In this document: positions 1 to 8,367 of the stretch, in pieces
Layout: every line of letters starts with the position of its first letter
Numbering within the stretch: the stretch's first letter is position 1
Assembly (NCBI GenBank): GCA_934636825.1
Contig: CAKUBG010000001.1
Coordinates: 248,001-312,000, forward strand
DNA length: 64,000 nt
Source: an uncultured bacterium
GTDB lineage: Bacteria; Vulcanimicrobiota; Xenobia; Xenobiales; Xenobiaceae
Direction of reading: 5' to 3'
The notes under the pieces: model-generated
Databases searched by the model: none
The model's input: the letters and a program-made list of their open reading frames with translations, nothing else
Told to the model about the DNA's origin: nothing
Made by a program: the position numbers and the translations under genes

Positions 1-1490
1 AAGTTGTCGTGCTTTTCTGGCTTTAACCAACGGCCGCAAAGCATTGGTGTTAAGGTTACGGATACGCAATAAGAAAGAGTAATAGCGATACCAACGCTAA
101 TACCGAACTGATAGAAAACTCGACCGATAATACCGCCCATAAAAGCCACGGGCAAGAAGATAGCTGCAATAGTCATAGTAGCGGCCAACACAGCGAAAGC
201 CACTTCGCCAGTACCTTTACTAGCAGCGGTCTTACCGTCGGCTGAGCCTTCTTCCATCATACGGAAGATGTTCTCCAATACAACGATCGTGTCGTCGATT
301 ACCAGACCTACAGCTAGTGACATAGCCAACATGGTGATCTGGTTAATGGTGAAGTTCATGAAGTACATGAACCCGAAAGCGCCCAAAAGTGAAGTCGGGA
401 TGGAGATCAAACTAATGATCGTCATCTTAATGTGGCGCAAGAAGAGATAAATAACGATAGCGGTAAAGATACCACCCAAGAGTAAGTCGTCGCCTACACC
501 TTGTACGGAGTCTTTAATAAAGGTTGAAGTATCGTAAGAGACGTCCAGTCTGACACTGCCGGGCAAAAGCTCGCGCAATTCGGGCAATTTATCACGTACA
601 GCTTGAGCGATACCTACGGTGTTGGAACCGGTTTGTTTAATAACGGCCAAAGTTACACAAGCTTGGCCATTTTCGCGAGAGTAGCTGCGAATATCGTCTT
701 CGCCATCTTCAACGCGAGCCACATCTTTTAAACGCACGGGAGCACCGTTGCGCCAAGCCAGAGTCATCGTCTCCAGCTCTTCAACGCTAGTGTACTCACC
801 TTCCATCTTAATAGTGGATTCGCGCTTATCAGTTTCCAAACGGCCACCAGGCAATTCCACGTGCCATGAACCTAAGGCGCCGAGCACTTCTGCAGGAGAA
901 ATGCTATATTTTTCCATTTTGCCGGCTTCAAGCCAAATACGAATATTGCGCTCGCGGAAACCGTAAAGTTCCACACTACCTACGCCGCTGATATTTTGGA
1001 TTTGGTCTTGCAATACGTCGTCAGCCAACTGGGAAAGACGCTGGTAGGGAATATCGCCAGCCAGAGTGAGATAAATAATAGGCGAAGAATCGGGGTCGAT
1101 CTTCTGCACCAAAGGCTTATCGATAGAGGTAGGCAAGTCTTGTTCGGCTTTGGATACCTTATCGCGCACTTCCTGAGTAGCCACATCGATATCGCGATCC
1201 AATTCGAACTCAATAACGATAGCCGAATAGCCTTCGTAGGAGGTACTTTTTATGCTTTTGATACCTTCGATAGTACCGACTTGTTCTTCAATAATGTTGG
1301 TGACGTCTTGGTCGATAACTTCAGGGTCGGCACCTACATAAGTAGTCGTAACACTGACTACAGGAATATCAAAGTCTGGCATTAGGTCTACGCCCATGCG
1401 GCTGTAGCCCATAAGACCGACCAGAATTAGTGACAGAACCAGCACTGTCGTAAAGACAGGCCTCTTAATACAAAAATCCCAAATACTCAA
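1..1490 (-). CDS. RND-family efflux transporter (AcrB/MexB-like), partial
   Basis: Inner-membrane proton-driven pump subunit expected to work with the adaptor encoded just upstream. About 496 N-terminal residues are visible; the rest lies beyond the window edge. The start is a TTG at 1490, 2 nt after the adaptor stop, with an AGGAG about 11 nt before it. The protein opens with SIWDFCIKRPVFTTVLVL, the usual RND cytoplasmic helix plus first membrane span. Near residue 398 is GLVIDDTIVVLEN, the span-4 motif carrying the two adjacent Asp residues of the proton relay. Substrate (drug, solvent or other) cannot be told. Confidence 0.9.
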   Translation of the reverse strand, partial: MSIWDFCIKRPVFTTVLVLSLILVGLMGYSRMGVDLMPDFDIPVVSVTTTYVGADPEVIDQDVTNIIEEQVGTIEGIKSIKSTSYEGYSAIVIEFELDRDIDVATQEVRDKVSKAEQDLPTSIDKPLVQKIDPDSSPIIYLTLAGDIPYQRLSQLADDVLQDQIQNISGVGSVELYGFRERNIRIWLEAGKMEKYSISPAEVLGALGSWHVELPGGRLETDKRESTIKMEGEYTSVEELETMTLAWRNGAPVRLKDVARVEDGEDDIRSYSRENGQACVTLAVIKQTGSNTVGIAQAVRDKLPELRELLPGSVRLDVSYDTSTFIKDSVQGVGDDLLLGGIFTAIVIYLFLRHIKMTIISLISIPTSLLGAFGFMYFMNFTINQITMLAMSLAVGLVIDDTIVVLENIFRMMEEGSADGKTAASKGTGEVAFAVLAATMTIAAIFLPVAFMGGIIGRVFYQFGISVGIAITLSYCVSVTLTPMLCGRWLKPEKHDN

Positions 1491-1492
1491 GG

Positions 1493-2968
1493 CTACTCGT
1501 TCTCCTCTGCCTTAGCAGCGATTTTGAGCGACTGTCCGTCGAGAATATCCAAAGCACCGGAAGTAACAACTTTTACACCAGCATCGATACCGCTAACTAA
1601 AGCCTCTTTGCCGTTGCTATAGATCATCTTGACGGGGTACTTTTTAGCCGTACCTTCATCACCACTACCTTCAAAAGCCATCACAAAGACAGAACCGACG
1701 GCGATATTGACAGCCGTACGAGGAACAATCACGCCTTTAAGTTCTTGCACTGGCATGTTAGCCTCGGCATAAGTTCCATCTAAAAGGGCTCCGCTCTCAT
1801 TTTTAATATTGAGACGAACCTTAATAGTGTGACTAGTAGGGTCGGAAGCGGGAATAACATCGACTACAGTAGCGGGGACTTTATCAACAATAGAAGTCTT
1901 CAGAGTTAAGTGGCTGCCAGCTTTAACGGCAGGAGCGAACTTTTCGTCTAAAGAGCTGATCATTTCCAAATCTTTATTGTCAACTACGCTAAACACAGCA
2001 CCACTACCGTCGTTGGCGAAGGCCCCAATTTCAATATTGCGTTTAGTGACAACACCATCGATAGGAGACTTAATGGCCATATCTTCTAAGTTAGTAACTG
2101 CGGAGTCATAAGCGGCTTGGGCAGCTTGTACCGTAGCTCTAGCTTGTTCTACAGCAGCTTTAGCTTGAGCTACTGCGTCTTTACTAGTTTTAACGTCTGC
2201 GTTCAAAATGTTGACTTGACGCTGAGCAGTTTTAGCTATATGCAAACTTTCTTTAGCGGCTTTAAGAGCACTTTTAGCGGTATTAAGCTGCTGGAAGGAA
2301 GTACGTTCACGCAATTCGGCTTGTTCGCGAGCGTAGCTAGAAACGGCGTCTTTAGCGTAAAGGTCTTGCTGACGGTGCATATTTAATAAAGCATCATCGT
2401 AGTTAGCTTGAGCACTGGCTAAAGCGGATTGAGCCTGAATGACTCCTTGGTGAGCTTTTTGCACTTCCAAAGCAGAAGATACGTCGGTCATACCCATACT
2501 CTCTTGAGCTTGGCCTACTCTTGTCTGAGCAGAGTTGTAATTGGCTAAAGCTTGATTGAGACCAGCCTGAGCCTGAGCCAGACTAGCTTTAGCAGAGTTG
2601 ACCGTATTTTTTTGCACGGTATCGTCTAACTGAACTAAAAGCTGACCTTTGCGCACGAAATCACCTTCGCGAGCATAAATGTCTACTACTCTACCGGCTA
2701 CGCGGCTGACAATATCAGCCTTACTGATAGCATTTAAGTGACCGGTAATAGTGGTTTCTTCCATAATGCTACCTAGTTCGGAAGTGGCCAATTCCACATT
2801 GCTGGCTTTAACTTCAGTAACGGCTACATCTTTTTTTTCTTCGCCGGAATTACCTTGAGTGCAGCCTACGGCTCCGCCAAGTAGAGTAGCTGCCACCAAA
2901 ACCATGCCGACAGGAACACGCAAATTTGAGTATTTGTTATTCATCAGTCCCATTATTTCCGTTCTCAT
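1493..2968 (-). CDS. RND efflux adaptor (HlyD/AcrA-type membrane fusion lipoprotein)
   Basis: Periplasmic adaptor joining the RND pump encoded 2 nt downstream to an outer-membrane channel. A lipoprotein signal ending in LLGGAVGC puts the acylated Cys near residue 36. Next come a biotinyl-lipoyl half (GRVVDIYAREGDFVRKGQLL), a long Ala/Gln-rich coiled-coil hairpin, the second lipoyl half (IKSPIDGVVTKRNIEIGAF) and beta-barrel/membrane-proximal parts. At 491 aa it is longer than AcrA (about 400) because of the hairpin. The start is uncertain: ATGs at 2968, 2953 and 2944 are in frame, and the only good Shine-Dalgarno (AGGAG near 2990) is about 18 nt before the first. The ATG at 2944 gives the most typical signal-peptide length. 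Confidence 0.9.
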   Translation of the reverse strand: MRTEIMGLMNNKYSNLRVPVGMVLVAATLLGGAVGCTQGNSGEEKKDVAVTEVKASNVELATSELGSIMEETTITGHLNAISKADIVSRVAGRVVDIYAREGDFVRKGQLLVQLDDTVQKNTVNSAKASLAQAQAGLNQALANYNSAQTRVGQAQESMGMTDVSSALEVQKAHQGVIQAQSALASAQANYDDALLNMHRQQDLYAKDAVSSYAREQAELRERTSFQQLNTAKSALKAAKESLHIAKTAQRQVNILNADVKTSKDAVAQAKAAVEQARATVQAAQAAYDSAVTNLEDMAIKSPIDGVVTKRNIEIGAFANDGSGAVFSVVDNKDLEMISSLDEKFAPAVKAGSHLTLKTSIVDKVPATVVDVIPASDPTSHTIKVRLNIKNESGALLDGTYAEANMPVQELKGVIVPRTAVNIAVGSVFVMAFEGSGDEGTAKKYPVKMIYSNGKEALVSGIDAGVKVVTSGALDILDGQSLKIAAKAEENE

Positions 2969-3091
2969 AAGGAACAGAAAATATCTCTCCTAGCTGAAGA
3001 TATAAAATTGATCTATAAAATACGGTTTACAATCCGCACTGCTGATTATATCAATTGAACAATCAGTCAATATTACAAAGATACAGGGTTA

Positions 3092-3120
3092 AATATAGCG
3101 GTAATTAAATAGTCAGTCAA
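3092..3120 (-). promoter_or_regulatory. Sigma-70-like promoter for the RND pump operon
   Basis: On the minus strand TTGACT (3115-3120) and TATATT (3092-3097) are separated by exactly 17 nt and face the adaptor gene. The octamer TTGACTGA that includes the -35 recurs 50 bp closer to the gene at 3063-3070, and TATAAT lies 14 nt beyond that copy. The rest of the 2969-3306 divergent spacer is AT-rich and shows no gene. Confidence 0.5.
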
Positions 3121-3306
3121 CGGCTATAAGCTGACCATTATTTTAAAATAACGTAAAAAAAATATATCTTTATCGAGCCTATACCTACTATATATATAAA
3201 CATAAGTTATCGAAAGGCAGAAAATCTTAGGAGAAGGGCTTAGGCGCTTTTTCGCAGAAGCAGACTTGGCTGTAATTTGCTATTCTTTCAGTTAAGGAGT
3301 AATTCT

Positions 3307-3999
3307 ATGATTTACTCAGCAGAAGTGTCTCACATGTGTCCTATCGCTAAGGGCGCATATCATGGTCCGGCCCCTATCCCCGAAGAGGGCAAATGGGTAC
3401 AGGTCAAAGAGATAAGCGAAATTAGCGGTTTAACTCATGGTGTAGGCCGCTGCGCTCCCCAACAGGGTGCTTGCAAACTCACTCTTAATGTCAAAAATGG
3501 CATTATCGAAGAAGCTTTAGTAGAAACTGTCGGTTGCAGTGGTATGACCCACTCTGCCGCTATGGCTGCCGAAATTTTACCCGGCAAAACCATTTTAGAA
3601 GCTCTCAACACCGACTTAGTATGCGACGCTATTAACGTAGCTATGCGTGAGCTCTTCCTCCAGATCGTTTACGGCCGCACTCAGACCGCTTTCTCCGAAG
3701 ATGGTCTTCCTATCGGCGCCGGTCTCGAAGACTTGGGCAAAGCTTTGCGTAGCCAGCTCGGCACCATGTACGGTACCAAAGCTAAGGGCGCTCGCTACTT
3801 AGAAATGGCTGAAGGCTATGTCACTCGTATTGCTCTCGACGCTGACAATCTCATCATCGGTTATGAGTTCGTCAACATCGGCAAGATGATGGCCGCTATC
3901 AAGAAGGGTGTAGAGCCCGCCCAGGCCATGAAGGATGCCACCGGCACTTACGGCCGCTTCGCCGACGGTGTCAAATTCGTCGATCCTCGTCAGGAATAG
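3307..3999 (+). CDS. Iron-sulfur cluster assembly scaffold-like protein (IscU/NifU-like), partner of GGGtGRT protein
   Basis: A 230-aa cytoplasmic protein with a NifU/IscU-like core: Cys in GVGRCAPQQGACKL, Cys in VETVGCSGMTHSA, and a third Cys in DLVCDAINVAMREL. These resemble the conserved cluster-binding Cys of scaffold proteins, but the C-terminal third (from about residue 140) is an added domain. The start is the ATG at 3307 behind AAGGAG with 8 nt spacing; an upstream in-frame TTG lacks a ribosome site. The stop is 12 nt before the GGGtGRT gene, and such pairs recur in anaerobes. An assembly or delivery role for Fe-S clusters is inference; no metal site has been proven for this pair here. 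Confidence 0.75.
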   Translation: MIYSAEVSHMCPIAKGAYHGPAPIPEEGKWVQVKEISEISGLTHGVGRCAPQQGACKLTLNVKNGIIEEALVETVGCSGMTHSAAMAAEILPGKTILEALNTDLVCDAINVAMRELFLQIVYGRTQTAFSEDGLPIGAGLEDLGKALRSQLGTMYGTKAKGARYLEMAEGYVTRIALDADNLIIGYEFVNIGKMMAAIKKGVEPAQAMKDATGTYGRFADGVKFVDPRQE

Positions 4000-4011
4000 G
4001 GAGATAGCGCA

Positions 4012-5013
4012 ATGTCATTATTTGAAAGTTACGAACGCCGTATTGATAAAATCAACGCTGTGCTCGCCGAGTACGGTATTTCCAGCATTGAAGAAGCCAA
4101 GGCTATTTGCGATGAGCATGGCATCGCCCCTTACGATGTCGTCCGCAAAGTTCAGCCTATCGCTTTTGACAATGCTTGCTGGGCCTACACCGTAGGCGCC
4201 GCCATTGCCCTCAAAAAAGGTGCCAAAGACGCCGCTGAAGCCGCTCGCTTAATTGGCGTAGGCTTACAGGCTTTCTGCATTCCCGGTTCCGTAGCTGACG
4301 ATCGCAAAGTCGGTCTCGGTCACGGCAACTTAGGTGCTATGCTTTTGAGCGACGACACTAAATGCTTCGCTTTCTTGGCCGGCCACGAATCCTTCGCTGC
4401 CGCCGAAGGCGCCATCGGTATCGTCAACAACGCCAACAAGGCCCGCAAAACTCCTTTGCGCGTTATCTTGAATGGCTTAGGCAAAGACGCCGCTCAGATT
4501 ATCTCCCGTATCAACGGCTTCACCTATGTGCAAACCAAATTTGACTACTTCACTGGCAAGATCGAAGTAGTTAAAGAGATCGCCTATTCCAAGGGTGAGC
4601 GTTCCAAAGTTCGCTGCTTCGGCGCTGACGACGTTCGCGAAGGCGTAGCCATCATGCACTTAGAGGGCGTAGACGTTTCCATTACCGGAAACTCCACCAA
4701 CCCCACCCGTTTTCAGCATCCCGTAGCCGGCACTTACAAAAAAGAGTGCATTGAGCAAGGTAAGAAATACTTCTCCGTAGCTTCCGGTGGTGGTACTGGT
4801 CGTACTTTACACCCCGACAACATGGCTGCCGGCCCTGCCTCTTACGGTATGACCGACACTATGGGCCGTATGCACTCCGATGCTCAGTTCGCTGGTTCCA
4901 GCTCCGTGCCCGCCCATGTCGAAATGATGGGCTTCCTCGGTATGGGCAACAACCCCATGGTTGGCGCCACCGTAGCCGTAGCTGTTTCTGTAGCCGAAGC
5001 TTTGAAAAAGTAA
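4012..5013 (+). CDS. GGGtGRT family protein
   Basis: A 333-aa soluble protein of the family named for its signature, seen here as VASGGGTGRTLHPDNMAAG near residue 260. It also has a Met/Gly-rich tail (GMTDTMGRMHSDAQF, MMGFLGMGNNPMVGA). The family function is not established to my knowledge. It lies 12 nt behind the Fe-S scaffold-like gene, with GGGAGA before its ATG, so the two are probably one transcript ending at the hairpin at 5049-5097. Both genes are rich in C-ending codons, unlike the lipoprotein gene next door, which suggests strong expression. Confidence 0.85.
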   Translation: MSLFESYERRIDKINAVLAEYGISSIEEAKAICDEHGIAPYDVVRKVQPIAFDNACWAYTVGAAIALKKGAKDAAEAARLIGVGLQAFCIPGSVADDRKVGLGHGNLGAMLLSDDTKCFAFLAGHESFAAAEGAIGIVNNANKARKTPLRVILNGLGKDAAQIISRINGFTYVQTKFDYFTGKIEVVKEIAYSKGERSKVRCFGADDVREGVAIMHLEGVDVSITGNSTNPTRFQHPVAGTYKKECIEQGKKYFSVASGGGTGRTLHPDNMAAGPASYGMTDTMGRMHSDAQFAGSSSVPAHVEMMGFLGMGNNPMVGATVAVAVSVAEALKK

Positions 5014-5048
5014 GCTAGCTTAAGGCGCTACGAAATAGTCCTATACAC

Positions 5049-5097
5049 AAAAGAACTTCGTTTAGACTTGTAGTTTGAACGAAGTTCTTTTTATTTA
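5049..5097 (+). terminator. Rho-independent terminator of the scaffold/GGGtGRT operon
   Basis: A 14-bp perfect stem, AAAAGAACTTCGTT (5049-5062) with its complement at 5078-5091, 15-nt loop, followed by TTATTTAT. It sits 36 nt after the GGGtGRT stop. Confidence 0.85.
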
Positions 5098-5113
5098 TAT
5101 TGTAATAGCATAA

Positions 5114-5153
5114 TATAAAAAATCCCCGTCCACTCTGAAGTGGGCGGGGATTT
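5114..5153 (-). terminator. Terminator of the Ig-like lipoprotein gene
   Basis: A 15-bp stem (5120-5134 with 5139-5153, one G-T pair, 4-nt loop) rich in G and C. On the minus strand it is followed by a T run. It lies about 57 nt beyond the stop at 5211. Confidence 0.85.
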
Positions 5154-5210
5154 CTGTCTAGTTCGCTCCGCCTAGAGAGACAAGCTCTCTAAACGAAAAT
5201 TTAGTTAAGA

Positions 5211-8165
5211 TTACTTGTCCAAAACAACAGTTATTTGGCCAACATAGTCCTCAGAATTGTAATAGACCTCGGAGCTAGGAGTAATCTTAATAGTACTCAT
5301 ATTACCACTACTCAGCTTCTCGTCTTCACTCATCTGATAGAAACTATTGATAGTCTTGGGCTCCAAGAGCTCTACAACTTTAATGAAAGCGTCGTTGTAG
5401 TACATACCGATAATATCGCTAGTACCAGCTAAGAAATCGCCATCAGGATTCTTACCTTTGTCGCTAAGTTGTACAGCTTTCAATAAGAATTGGAACTTGT
5501 CGCCAGCGGAGAAATGGAAAGTATGGTTGGACTTATCTTCAAGTAATTGGCCATTTTCGTCATAGACATTATAAGAATAACCAATAATCATAGGACGCTC
5601 AAGCTTCAAAGTGAACTTTGCGGGCTCCACGTTGTAGCTCTGGAAAGGACCCTTAAGATAAGCAGCGCAGCCGAACTTTTCAGATTCAGCGTCACGCTTA
5701 TTATTCATGGTAATTTCGCCAGTTTGTCCAATCTCGTTACGGCTACTGTATGTATCTTCAGCAGTTACGCTAGAGTAGACACCATCAGATTTCTTTTCAA
5801 CCAAGAAAGTGCTTAAGAGCGGTGTAATGGACTCTTCGTCTATAGACATAAACTCAGTTACATCAACTAAATTGGTCTGAGTCTCACTAGCTTTGTAAGA
5901 CATCTGAGCCATAACTTTATGTTCGCCGGAAGTACTGATATCAAAATCAACACCACGAGGAATGTCAAAAGTAGTACCACTGCTCTTCTTATAAGCAGCA
6001 AGGTAGGAATCTACAGCAGCATCTTTCAGGACAATTTTTACCTTGAAAGCTTCTTTTTTATCAGTCTTATTGCGACCAGTGACAGTTATTATATCATTGT
6101 CGCCGACTTGCTTTTCTTCTGGCTCTTCTGTTGTGGTGTCCATATAAGAGATATATCTACGGTTACCGTAGAGTTCCTCATCGGACCACTTCATCTTCTC
6201 ATAACTCTCACCATAGGTTCGAATTTGAGCAGTAGAAGAGTAGGCATTTTCTTCAGTAACGCCAGGAACAAGAACAGGGTGAGCTAAGCTAAGCTCAACG
6301 CCATCAGCTCTCGTAACGCCGTCACTAAATTCATAGTTACCAGAGATGTCGCCTAAATCGGAGCCATCATTAGCTTGGGCGCGTATAACAATCTTGTAAG
6401 AGCGACCATAAGGAATACCGACTTCATAAGTTCCGTCAGTGGGGTTAATGTTATAAACTTTATTGGTAACTTCATCAACTAAGTTTATAGCAAGGACCTC
6501 AGGGACTACATCGACAACGGTAACTTTAATATCATCAGACTTGATACCATCATAGGTAAATCTAATGTAACTACCAGTTGCTTCGTCAGTCTTTTTCTTA
6601 GGAACAATGTTAATTACATCGTTTTCACCATCTTGGAAGTCGACATACTCTTCGCTAACTTCACCATCTTTAGTTCTGAAGAACTCGCATGTGGTAAGTT
6701 CGTCAGCTACAGTAACAGCCTTTTCTTCGCCATTAGCATAAACGGCCTTCACGGTGATAGCATAAGGCTGGCCAACGCCATCCTTAATGTAAGCAACGAA
6801 TCCCTTTTCTGGATCGTCGACACTAGTTTGTATTTTAGTAACTCCAGGATTGACAACTTCAATAGTAATAGAATCAGAAGTTATTTCGTCAAGTTCAGCA
6901 GTTACAGAAGTAGTGCCAACTTCAATAGCTTCTAACTTGCCTTTAGTTTCGCCAAATTTGGCAGCTGTTTCTGTGCTACTCTTCCAGGTGACAGCAGTGG
7001 TAACGTCATCAGTACTACCATCACTATAAGTGGCGGTGGCAGTAAACTGACAACTATTATTATTGCCAGTAGGATAAAGCTTGTTAAGCATATCGCCTTC
7101 AGTATCGTTGGTGATAGCAATAGACTCAACTTCTTTATCAGTAATAGTAACTGAGGCTTTAGCAGTGAAAGGCTCTCCAGCTTCATTGGTAACTGTCATA
7201 GTGACAATGGCTGTAGCGCCAGATTTAACGCCGTCGGCAGCAATAACCTTGCATCCAGTGGAAGTAGGCTCGATAGTGACAACACCTTCAGCAGGCTCAA
7301 CGGTGTACGTGACGCGATCAGGAGAAACAGGTTTCGTACTATTATTGCTATAGACAATATTAGCTACAAGTTCGCGGGAGCGTCCCATAGGTACGGTTAC
7401 TTTGTCAGGCGAAAAAGCTACAGATTTCTCAACAACACCAGCATTTACGGTAACTTTAATTTCAGGCATGGAAACACCTAAAACAGAACCGGAAATGGTA
7501 GTTTCGCCGCCCTTACTAGCGGTAACTTTGGCACCGTCATAGCCATTCTGTTCAACAGTAGCGACATCGGAATTGGAGCTGGTGAAAGTTAAGTAAGGAG
7601 TAAGATCTACAACCTGGCCGTCGCTCAAAGTAGCCACAGCAGTGAAACTTTCGCTAGACCCAATCGATAAATTCTTAATTTCAGTAGGTTTAACAGCTAC
7701 ACTCTTTACGACGTCTTTGAGCTCTTTGTAATCGTTAATTTCGACAACAGTGTCGCGATAGCCGTTCAACTCTACTTTGACAGGAATAATGGCAGTGAGG
7801 CCGTTATTGCTGTTGAGGCACTCGAGAACGAAACCGGTTACTTTAATCGGAACCTTCTCTAAAGTAATGGTAGGAGCGTACTCTCTAGTCGTGGGGCCAT
7901 AGAGAACCTCACGAGAGCTCGTAGAACCAGTGAAACGGATGTGGGTTGTACCATCAGGAACAGCACGAGCCAACGTCTCGCTGGCTAAATTGTTGAAATG
8001 GAAAATAACATCGGAGTATTCTTTGGCAGGAGCACCACCGCCGCTGCCAGAGCTGCCGGAACCGCCGCAACCAGAGACGAGAGCAGCAAACAGGAAGGCT
8101 ACAGCAAAAAGGCATAAACCTAGCCAACGTCTGCTCCCCTTGTTGCGAGCAAGGGAATTTAACAT
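5211..8165 (-). CDS. Large surface lipoprotein with bacterial Ig-like (Big_2-type) repeats
   Basis: A 984-aa lipoprotein. An N-terminal signal with hydrophobic core LCLFAVAFLFAALV ends at SGC, followed by a Gly/Ser-rich tether. Roughly residues 150-480 hold at least four consecutive Ig-like beta domains. Each opens with a K-x-I/V stretch and contains TATYSDGSTDDVT-like and V-A-x-V/F strands (for example TSSNSDVATVEQNG and VTWKSSTETAAKF), typical of Big_2 folds. The second half is beta-rich with no family I recognise. AGGAGG lies 10 nt before the ATG. Likely a monocistron. Adhesion or surface-layer roles are common for such proteins; the specific role here is unknown. Confidence 0.8.
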   Translation of the reverse strand: MLNSLARNKGSRRWLGLCLFAVAFLFAALVSGCGGSGSSGSGGGAPAKEYSDVIFHFNNLASETLARAVPDGTTHIRFTGSTSSREVLYGPTTREYAPTITLEKVPIKVTGFVLECLNSNNGLTAIIPVKVELNGYRDTVVEINDYKELKDVVKSVAVKPTEIKNLSIGSSESFTAVATLSDGQVVDLTPYLTFTSSNSDVATVEQNGYDGAKVTASKGGETTISGSVLGVSMPEIKVTVNAGVVEKSVAFSPDKVTVPMGRSRELVANIVYSNNSTKPVSPDRVTYTVEPAEGVVTIEPTSTGCKVIAADGVKSGATAIVTMTVTNEAGEPFTAKASVTITDKEVESIAITNDTEGDMLNKLYPTGNNNSCQFTATATYSDGSTDDVTTAVTWKSSTETAAKFGETKGKLEAIEVGTTSVTAELDEITSDSITIEVVNPGVTKIQTSVDDPEKGFVAYIKDGVGQPYAITVKAVYANGEEKAVTVADELTTCEFFRTKDGEVSEEYVDFQDGENDVINIVPKKKTDEATGSYIRFTYDGIKSDDIKVTVVDVVPEVLAINLVDEVTNKVYNINPTDGTYEVGIPYGRSYKIVIRAQANDGSDLGDISGNYEFSDGVTRADGVELSLAHPVLVPGVTEENAYSSTAQIRTYGESYEKMKWSDEELYGNRRYISYMDTTTEEPEEKQVGDNDIITVTGRNKTDKKEAFKVKIVLKDAAVDSYLAAYKKSSGTTFDIPRGVDFDISTSGEHKVMAQMSYKASETQTNLVDVTEFMSIDEESITPLLSTFLVEKKSDGVYSSVTAEDTYSSRNEIGQTGEITMNNKRDAESEKFGCAAYLKGPFQSYNVEPAKFTLKLERPMIIGYSYNVYDENGQLLEDKSNHTFHFSAGDKFQFLLKAVQLSDKGKNPDGDFLAGTSDIIGMYYNDAFIKVVELLEPKTINSFYQMSEDEKLSSGNMSTIKITPSSEVYYNSEDYVGQITVVLDK

Positions 8166-8297
8166 GTATTAAGTTCCTCCTGAACCCCTGGGAGTAAAAA
8201 TACGATGGACAAAAATGCACACAAACAGCCCATCTTATCATAGATAATAGTTCAAAACTAAAAGTTAGTAAAGCTTTTTTAATTGCCCTTTAAAACA

Positions 8298-8335
8298 CAA
8301 AAAAAGAGGAGACAGCCAGAGAAGCCGTCTCCTCT
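8298..8335 (-). terminator. Terminator of hydrolase gene 1
   Basis: Stem AGAGGAGAC (8305-8313) with its complement (8327-8335). The minus strand then runs into a T stretch. It is 33 nt past the stop at 8368. Confidence 0.8.
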
Positions 8336-8367
8336 CTTGCTCCTACTTGCGGAGCATCACTTTATAT

